Assembly: GCF_000340215.1 (NCBI RefSeq)
Contig: NW_006921541.1
Location: 3,769,266 to 3,833,265, forward strand
From: Pseudocercospora fijiensis CIRAD86
Taxonomy: Eukaryota; Ascomycota; Dothideomycetes; Mycosphaerellales; Mycosphaerellaceae
Reading direction: 5' to 3'
DNA length: 64,000 bases
How positions within the stretch are numbered: position 1 is the stretch's first letter; each line of letters opens with the position of its first letter. Position numbers and translations under genes: made by a program. Below the pieces are notes generated by a model. The model was not told the origin of the DNA. It saw nothing but the letters and a program-made list of their open reading frames with translations, and ran no database searches. Shown here piece after piece: positions 57,923 to 64,000 of the stretch.

Positions 57923-58001
57923 CTAAAGAAGGATTAGTAAAAAGATAGTAAGAATACCGGCTACGCTACCGGCTACGCTACCGGCTATAAATAGGACTTA
58001 C
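57923..58001 (-). other. intron 1 of H3L-2 (79 bp) with D motif cluster 6
   Basis: Minus strand gtaagt to tctttag with ttactaat. It contains three TAGCCGGTA units (57955-57989). Splicing joins RRxRLG to TVALRKIRQY, the H3 RYRPGTVALREIRRY segment. Confidence 0.85.
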
Positions 58002-58483
58002 TTCCTAGGCGCTATCGACGCTTCGTACGATTACTACTAGTAGTAGAAGCGCTAGTTATCGTCTTACGTAGAGCCTTACCCGCCGTTGTCTTACGCGGAG
58101 CCTTGCTCGCGACGCCCTTTCTAGTACCGGAGCTAGCGGTAGTAGTAGCAGCCCTCTTACGTTAATATACTATACTCGTTCTATTATTTCCGATCTTATT
58201 ACGACCCGTAGAAGTAGTAGGTCCCTTCTTGCGAGGCGTCGTAACTTAGTTAAGTAGACTCGCTATTATAAAAGTCGTCGAATTAAGGAAAAAAGTGCGT
58301 TACGAAGGTATACGAAGGCGCGCGTAGAGCGAGGGTATTACGGAGGTAGTAGATATAGAGCGTAGAAGTATAGATATCGATACGAAGGTTAAATATAGCG
58401 AGAGAGATAGTATCGCGGTATCGCTAGGTAATAGAGTAAGCTTCGCGTAAGCCTATATTATAGTAACGTTAGAGTAAGGAAAG

Positions 58484-58572
58484 AAGGCAGGTACGGCTAA
58501 AAAAGGCAGGTACGGCTAAAAAAGGCAGATACGGCTAAAAAAGGCAGATACGGCTAAAAAAGGCAGGTACGG
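58484..58572. repeat. 19 bp tandem repeat, about 4.6 units
   Basis: Unit aaggcaggtacggctaaaa; period exactly 19 at 58484, 58503, 58522, 58541 and 58560. Units 3 and 4 have gg to ga. The core tacggcta is one base short of the D motif taccggcta. Confidence 0.93.
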
Positions 58573-58584
58573 TAGACTTTAAAA

Positions 58585-58610
58585 TATAGCCGGTATATAT
58601 AGCCGGTATA
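58585..58610. repeat. D motif cluster 7
   Basis: tatagccggtatatatagccggta, adjacent to the 19 bp tandem array; a further single unit is at 58639-58650. Confidence 0.6.
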
Positions 58611-58699
58611 GTAATAGGCGAAAGCCTCCTTTTAATAAATAGCCGGCGTAATAATAGTATCCTACTATAGTATAGATATTCTTTAGTAATGCCTTTACT

Positions 58700-59510
58700 A
58701 GCTATAGTAATCTTATAAGTAACCTAGGCCTATTGCTAGTAAATATAAGAAATATTATATAGGCTATACTAAACAAGCTAGTTATTTAGTAGGAAAAGGC
58801 CTACTACCGTCTCTATATACCGGCTACGAGTGCCGGCTATCGCTCTAAATTTAACTCCGCCCTATCTCGGAGGCTAAGGTACCGAGCGGAAACCCTATAG
58901 CTTATATTTACTCGGTTGTCGCGGAGCGCTTATAGGTAAGGTATTAGAAAAGAGTATAAAAAGTACGAGAAGAGTATCCTAGGATATAGGTCGTAAGTAA
59001 ATAAGAGTAGTACGCCTAGTTATTTATATAGTACGTTACTCTATATAACTAAGAGCCTATATTATCTTATACTTCGCTTATAAGACCTCGACTCTACTAG
59101 TATACTATCGATCTCCTCCTCGGTCGCTAATATACTATCTTTATTCTTCTTCGAGTTGCCGGACTTAGTATGTATCTATAGCTATACAATAGCGCTACGT
59201 ATTATAGAGAGTTTCTCGTTAAAGTTTCTCTCTCGTAGGCTTGCTATCTGCCTCGTAGTATAGAGGATTAAAGTGCTAATACTAAAGAATCTCCTTATAG
59301 TTAGGATACTAGGGCTTCTTAGAACCTTTATATTTTAGGTCTAAATAGAGACGTATTATAAACGTTCTATCGCCCTTTCGCTTACTATCCGCTAGGTCGC
59401 GATATACGAAGAAACTAATCTAAATATAGCTCGTCTCTATAATAGCCGGGTAAATATAGAGCGCTAGGTTTCTACTTCGTACCTTAGACTTAGGGACAGC
59501 GCGGAGATAA
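58700..59510 (-). pseudogene. D: unknown ORF between the two H3-like genes
   Basis: Minus-strand frame from AVPKSKVRSRNLALYIYP through VYRDLADSKRKGDRTFII, LDLKYKGSKKP and ERNFNEKLSIIRSAIV to an acidic stretch ILATEEEIDSILVES. TAG/TAA fall at plausible Gln and Trp positions. It is bounded by D motif clusters at 59520 and 58817. I recognise no domain with confidence. It is co-oriented with the transposase and both H3-like genes. Confidence 0.42.
58817..58840. repeat. D motif cluster 9
   Basis: taccggctacgagtgccggcta. Confidence 0.55.
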
Positions 59511-59519
59511 AATTAGAAA

Positions 59520-59543
59520 TATAGCCGGTACCTATAGCCGGTA
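59520..59543. repeat. D motif cluster 10
   Basis: tatagccggtacctatagccggta, just downstream of H3L-1. Confidence 0.6.
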
Positions 59544-59602
59544 AAAGGATACGAAAATAGGCCTCCTCCTAGGTTAATCTAATAACTAAATACAATTTCT
59601 AA

Positions 59603-60244
59603 CTAATCCGCTATAAACCGACGCCGAATTTTAGCTAGAAGCTATATATCTTTATTTTAAAGAGTAACCCGCTTCGTATAGATAGTAAGGAGGTTTAAAA
59701 GCTTAAGCTCGGTTACGAGAAATGCCTCTATAGCTTCCTAAAGAGTACTAATCGCCTTAGCCGTAAATCGTATACTAGACCGAAAATCTAATATAATTTC
59801 TTAAATAAGTCGCTAGAAGGGAGTCTTAGGGATTAAAAGCTCGGTCCCTCTTTTGTTTTAGAAAAGCTAAATCTAGCGAAGGGTAATAGTACCTAGTTTA
59901 AAGCGCCGCTTCTTTATCGTCGAGTCCTACCTTGTTCCCTTTCTTTTAATAGAAAGATAACTTTTCTTCGCGATAGTCTTCGTCCGCCTACTCTTTTTAG
60001 CCTTCTCCTATCTATCTATAGCCTTCTTGTTTTTCGGTACTATTTTCCGAGGAACCCCCTTCCTTCGTATATACTACGGAGAGCCTTACTCTTCCGATAT
60101 CTCGTTCTCGCTATAGTCTCCCTATACTTAGCTTGCTTTATCCTTGCCCTTTAGCCTCTAAAGATATTTATCTACGCGTTTAGGTAACGAGGGTATATCG
60201 GTAGGACCTAGAAAATTAATAAGTATATAATCGTAAGGAGACAT
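59603..60244 (-). pseudogene. histone H3-like gene, single exon (H3L-1)
   Basis: Minus strand, intact ATG at 60244 to a TAG at 59603-59605; 213 codons in one frame without a shift, against about 136 in canonical H3. The N-terminal part of some 110 residues is basic (RRKGVPRKIVPKNKKAID, later KKSRRTKTIAKKS). The histone fold then reads KLGTITLR, GTELLIPKTPF, RLI, IRF, AISTL, EAIEAFLV, then LLTIYTKRVTL and NKDI. About 15 TAG/TAA and no TGA interrupt it. Three of them replace the conserved Gln of PFQRL, LQEA and DIQL, exactly as RIP of CAG predicts. One or two extra residues follow the QK of helix N. The long divergent tail and fold are CENP-A-like, but I cannot assign it to CENP-A. Co-oriented with the transposase upstream. 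Confidence 0.85.
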
Positions 60245-60529
60245 TAATGCTTCTTACCTTCTAGAACAAACAGTCTTCTATTAAACCGCCTTAGTAGGTT
60301 ATCGTTAGATTCGAATAAAGGATAGTAGCTTAAGGAAGGGGAAGTAGCCGGCTTAGGAAGGCCCGAAGAGCCGAATCCTTAAGGTATATTTATCTTTAAG
60401 AATATAAGGAAAGGGAAGAAGGAGAGGAAGAGCGAATAGAGAATTAGAAATAGTCCGTAGGTAAGCGGGATCGGTTACTATAGCAACTAGTCTATTTAGG
60501 TCCTAGGAATTCGAAATATATTTCGGATA

Positions 60530-60555
60530 TATACCGGCTATATATACCGGCTATA
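60530..60555. repeat. D motif cluster 11
   Basis: tataccggctatatataccggcta, between the transposase end and H3L-1. Confidence 0.6.
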
Positions 60556-60600
60556 TTACCTTATACGTAAACGCTTCGTCTCCTTAAAGCTACTCTAAGC

Positions 60601-62930
60601 CTATATACGTTTCCGCTTCTCGACCCGGTATCGCCTTCTACCTCCGCCCTCCTCCTCTTCGTTATCGCTAATTAGGGTTTCGCTTAGACTAAATTTCGTA
60701 TTCTCTTTATACTCCTAGGTTTCTTCGATTTTAAGGTTTTCTAATTCCTCGATTAACTCCTTTAGTATAATCTTTAGTAACCTACCTTAGCGATTCTAGT
60801 AGAGGAGATAGTATCGGAATACTATAATAGATTCGAAGGTAGTAGGCGAGTATATTCGATTAAAGCGGCCCTAGTAACGAGCGATACTAAAAGACCTCTT
60901 ATAGCCTATACCTATACTCGGGATAGCGAGGACGTCCCGAGCGACCGACGCTATCGTTAGAAACTTAGGCTCTAACCGCTACTATATAGCGAGAATATCG
61001 TCTCCGAATTCGTCTAGAAGACCGGTAAGATCTAGAGATTATTAGCCCTCTTTCCGAGCCTACGGGTTTATACTTACTTACGCGCCGATAGAGATCGAAC
61101 TCTTCTTTATTTACTTTAGTAGTTACTTCCTCTTCTACCTCTACTTCTTATCTACGAAATAGGTATAATATCGGAGCCTTCTAAACCTTCTTTTTCTTTA
61201 TAGGAGCTATATTTAGACTAGTTTCTTTCCGATACTCGTAGAATATCTTTTCTAGAATAGTCTAGTAATGCTTCGGCTATACCTCGTCTACCTTCTATTC
61301 TAGCCTCTACTAGTATATATCCTTTTCTACCGGGTTAAGTAAGTACGTAACGCTATAGATATCCCCGAACGACTTAAAGATAGTACTATAATATTTATAT
61401 AACTTAGTATAGGAGGTGTCTATAGCTTTCGTTATAGCTACTTTCTAGAGAACGCTCTTCTTAGCTAGCTTAGCTACGGTTTCCTCGAGCTCGTTAAAGA
61501 GCTAGTTATAGTACGTAAAGATAAGGTAGATCGTCGGTCCTTAGGTTCTTCTAATCGTAGTAGTAACCTTCGCGTAATACTTACTAATATCGACGAGATA
61601 CTCTACTTAGCGCTATTCGGCGGCGGTAAGGCTAAGCTACTTAATACCCTCGGAACTCTAATAGATCTCGAGAGCGGTACTTAAAGTATATCCTCTCGTA
61701 ACTATATAGAAAGTCGAATCGAACCGGGTCTTAACGTCTTAGGTAAAACAGAGTAGGCGCTAAGGAGGCCGCTTTTACTATCGCTTATTCTATACGATAT
61801 TCTAGGTATCGGTTTTAGGGCGCTCGATTGGGTTCTTTTAAATAGCCTCGAATCGGTTATATCTCTATAAGCTCGAGTTCGTATATATTACTAGACGACG
61901 AAGCTAGAGAAAAAGAGTAAGAACTATACTAGGTTGCCGGCTATAGGTACCGGCTACGGATAAAAGTTATATCTAATACAAAACGAGAGCGAGGCTCTCT
62001 ACCTTATCCTGTCTTATTACTATAATAAGTTTCTCGACTTTCGACTTTGCTTTATCTTTATCTAGGATCTTCTGTTAGTCGTCGTTTAATAGTGCAATTT
62101 TAAGCGTCTTAAAGAGGGCTCGGATCGCGATTTAAACTATATAAGCGAGGTAGGGAAACTTCTATAGGGATATAACTAGTAACGACGTCGGCTCCGATTT
62201 AATAGGGCTAGGGCTATTAATAGGCTCCTTTTTATCGTTATTATCGTACGTATTATCGTACGTATCCGGAATCGTAGCGAGCCTAATATTCGGAAGATTA
62301 AGCTAGATTATAGACCTTATAATCTCTTCTACGTACTCGACCCTATCGATATAATTAGTAATTTTAAAGATATATACGAGTAAATTGTATATATAACGCC
62401 TTATATAATGTTCGATTATTACTAGCGTTATCCGTAGTAATCGAGATTAGTTTCGTTATTACGCTAACCCTATCTATTACCGTATAAATAAGCTTCGCTA
62501 TATCCTTACTAGTATAGGAACCTAGAATTTTAGGGAATCCGATTATAAGTTCCTAGAGTTTCTAATCCGAATTAATAAAGTATAGTATAATCGAAAGAAA
62601 GGAGGCTCTTATAGTCCGGCTTAACTAGCTATCGATAGTAATAGCTACTCGGCGAGTATTACGGAGGATCTCCCGAATATCGTCTAACGTAGCCTCTTTA
62701 TTCTTTTCGAATATAATACGCTAGGTTGTCGCGCCGAGAAATAGGGGAGGGTAGTTTATAAGATATAGGTATATCTTCTATATAGACTCCCTTTTGTAGA
62801 AGTCTTCCGGAAGACCGTTTATAGCTAGTATTTCGTTTACTAGTTGCTTAAAGTCTTCGGGGGAGAAATCGGTAGCCTTTAATCCTAGAGCTTCCTTAAG
62901 TATAGCCTATAATAATTAGCTAGACCTCTA
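60601..62930 (-). pseudogene. D: hAT transposase
   Basis: Catalyses excision and insertion of the element. Minus strand: DFSPEDFKQLVNEILAI near 62860, VAITIDS near 62630 (family TxDxWTS), then the hallmark ISITTDNASNN at 62417-62437. AHIVQIAIRALFKTLKI is near 62085-62145 (the family's RCxAHxxNL block; the Cys is Tyr in the sequence). VKTRFDST is near 61720, and NxLFNELEETV near 61490. The C-terminal dimerisation domain near 60850-60960 has FLTIASVARDVLAIPSIGIG followed by RSFSIAR. An acidic, then basic tail ends near 60601. At least one frame change and one motif-bearing putative intron (61935-61957) interrupt it. Distinct from hAT E. Confidence 0.88.
61935..61957. repeat. D motif cluster 12, within the transposase gene
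   Basis: tgccggctataggtaccggcta. It lies where the hAT frame breaks between the AHIVQ block and VKTRFDST, and ctctttttctctag follows on the minus strand, so an intron is likely. Confidence 0.6.
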
Positions 62931-62943
62931 CGGTTAATTTAAG

Positions 62944-63004
62944 TAGCCGGAATCTATAGCCGGAATCTATAGCCGGTAGCTATAGCCGGTAGCTATAGCC
63001 GGTA
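62944..63004. repeat. D motif cluster 13, five units
   Basis: tagccggaatctatagccgg and related units up to 63004; the longest cluster, at the upstream edge of the transposase. D-left breaks off right here because C3 inserted beside it. Confidence 0.7.
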
Positions 63005-64000
63005 TTTTAGAAGACGTACCTCTTTCTAGAACGCTATATCTATATTAACTCTCCTCTCTCCTTAAGATTCCCGATACCGTTTAGAATAGAGATAGTTCGT
63101 AGGCGATAAGTTCCTATCCCCTAGTTTTAGGTATTTTAAGATTAAACCGTAGAAGTTATAGACAATTACTAGTTAACCTTTAAGTCGAGAAGTCGTATAA
63201 CGGTATAATACCCCCTCTATAAAGAACTTCTAGAATGTGTCCGTTCGCTCTTTACTCCCTTATCGCATCGAGTACTTCCGGAGTTTATACTCCTTTAAAC
63301 GTAAGTATAAAGGGAACTATATCTTATAGACCTATTAATTAAACTGCTCTATATACTCGGGTTTCTAAAGATACGCCTAGCTAGCCTTTTCGAAGATTTC
63401 CGGGTTAATAATCGATATTCTTATATCTCCGAATAACCTTCTACTTAGACTCCGTAAAGGTAAGGACTAGGTAGTAGTACCCTATAATAAATTCCTACTA
63501 CTAGGATTCGGAGAGGATAAATCTAGCCCTAATCGTCGTTTAGGACTCGATAGGCTCGAAGGTAAGTATACGACCTCCTCTCGACGTTATCGTAATCTCG
63601 CTCGTATACTAGACTATTTCGACTATTATCTCGTTATTACCCTTCCTAGTATAGCGCCTAGTATATATACAATATCGGTCGGTATGTTTTAAGGTTTTAT
63701 ACGGTAAGGTAAGGACTTAGGAGTAGTAGATATATACTAGTAGCTATAGGGAAACACCCTTTCTTTTATAGTATCGTATCGTTAGGAATAGCTAGGTAGT
63801 AAATAGCTAGCTACGTTTTTTTGTTTCCTAGCTACCTAACTACTAGATTTTTTTTTCCTAGCTACCCTAGCTAGCCTAACTACTAGAATTTCTTTCCTAG
63901 CTACCCTAACTACCTAAATTTTGCCTTCTATATAGCGGCTCTCTCCTACTAACGGAACCGAGCTACTATACCTAACGAATCTAAGCTCGTTTTTAGTCTT
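63005..64000 (-). other. D-right upstream region, matching D-left
   Basis: Matches 43217 back to 43017 and 35901 back to 35108 inverted, with the C2 insertion site empty here. It carries the same coding-like segments (EITITSRGGYILAFEPIES equivalent near 63600) and the GTAGCTAGG repeats (63787-63912). It is cut by the end of the window. Confidence 0.85.
63787..63912. repeat. TTTCCTAGCTACC repeats in D-right
   Basis: Inverted counterpart of 35198-35330: several tttcctagctacc units separated by T-runs. Confidence 0.7.

Larger units (their letters stand above)
57606..58266 (-). pseudogene. histone H3-like gene with two introns (H3L-2)
   Basis: Minus strand, likely start ATA 58266 (ATGGCG before RIP). 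A tail of about 85 residues, twice the normal H3 length, is rich in Arg, Lys, Thr and Ala and includes SKAPRKTTAGKALRK, which echoes the H3 tail. After intron 1 (57923-58001) the histone fold reads VALRKIRQY, SKLLIRKAPF, RLIREIA, TDLRF and SAIGAL, then EAIEAYLVRIFE. After intron 2 (57692-57739) come NLIAIYAKRITIIDKDF and a stop. TAG sits at four conserved H3 glutamines (PFQRL, EIAQ, RFQ, ALQE). Both introns have GT..CTAAT..AG, and splicing restores the H3 frame exactly at RxGT|VALR and FES|VNL. It resembles canonical fungal H3 more than H3L-1 does. Confidence 0.88.
56321..64000 (-). mobile_element. hAT family D, right copy (D-right), runs off the window
   Basis: Begins with a hAT-like end (tagacctcgtagtagttcgg, then repeated gtttagttta-type sequence, formerly gtttggtttg). 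It carries, from right to left on the minus strand, the upstream ORF region, the hAT transposase, an H3-like gene, an unknown ORF and a second H3-like gene with introns. A small plus-strand ORF lies nearest the end. It is inserted in the A2 5' LTR. By comparison with D-left about 1.75 kb should lie beyond 64000. The target duplication would be an 8 bp sequence ending at 56320, perhaps gtaatata, but its partner is outside the window. Confidence 0.82.

Noticed and set aside
58700..59510. DUF3435 or Starship-captain-like recombinase
   Set aside because: A faint resemblance in one stretch, but no recombinase active-site pattern could be found.
59603..60244. Firm assignment of H3L-1 as CENP-A
   Set aside because: The fold and long tail are compatible, but RIP damage and the lack of a host comparison do not allow a distinction from a diverged H3.
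33525..63004. CRISPR-like or centromeric satellite interpretation of the TAGCCGGTA clusters
   Set aside because: Units are short, unevenly spaced and without spacers; the window is clearly eukaryotic repeat DNA.

Overview
This window is repeat-derived heterochromatin from what looks like a filamentous ascomycete (Pezizomycotina). I infer this from Ty3/Gypsy chromoviruses, hAT DNA transposons, very short GT..CTAAT..AG introns (48 and 79 bp) and a heavy repeat-induced point mutation (RIP) signature. TpG and CpA are strongly depleted and TpA is everywhere, while CpG is retained. Former CAG, CAA and TGG codons have become TAG or TAA, TGA is almost absent, and many ATG starts read ATA. I see no intact host gene, rRNA or tRNA. 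Nearly every coding relic had to be read through in-frame TAG/TAA codons. Two N gaps lie at 25463-25614 and 46888-46987.

Five element families account for most of the sequence. A is a 12.1 kb Ty3/Gypsy element with 280 bp LTRs, three ORFs (gag-protease, pol and an unknown third ORF) and no chromodomain. B is a chromovirus with 346 bp LTRs, a 5 bp target duplication CTACC, a C-terminal chromodomain and an antisense ORF. C is a chromovirus with 197-198 bp LTRs. D is a large hAT transposon with a transposase, two histone H3-like genes and several unknown ORFs. E is a second, different hAT. A 694 bp MITE sits inside one C copy.

Left part (1-33 kb): hAT E (about 1-15 kb, minus strand) is split by A1 (341-12462). 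Unidentified relics fill 14.7-17.0 kb. A reversed A LTR (17042-17099 plus 31860-32085) is split by B (17100-31854). B is split between RNase H and integrase by C1 (21404-29254, minus strand), and the gag of C1 is split by the MITE (27282-27975). A further unknown relic and a truncated A LTR with an expanded ACT microsatellite follow.

Right part (33-64 kb): a plus-oriented D copy starts at about 33360. It is interrupted by intact C2 (35902-43011) and then by C3 (43218). C3 is cut by reversed A2 (44287-56320), whose 5' LTR is cut by a second, minus-oriented D copy (56321 to beyond the window). The order of events reads D-left, then C2 and C3, then A2, then D-right, so family D was mobile both before and after A.

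The most unusual content is in D: two divergent histone H3-like genes behind a hAT transposase, and a dispersed TAGCCGGTA motif that repeatedly falls inside putative introns. Families A and C, which otherwise differ, also share a 24 bp near-palindrome centred on CCCCGGGG that marks ORF boundaries.
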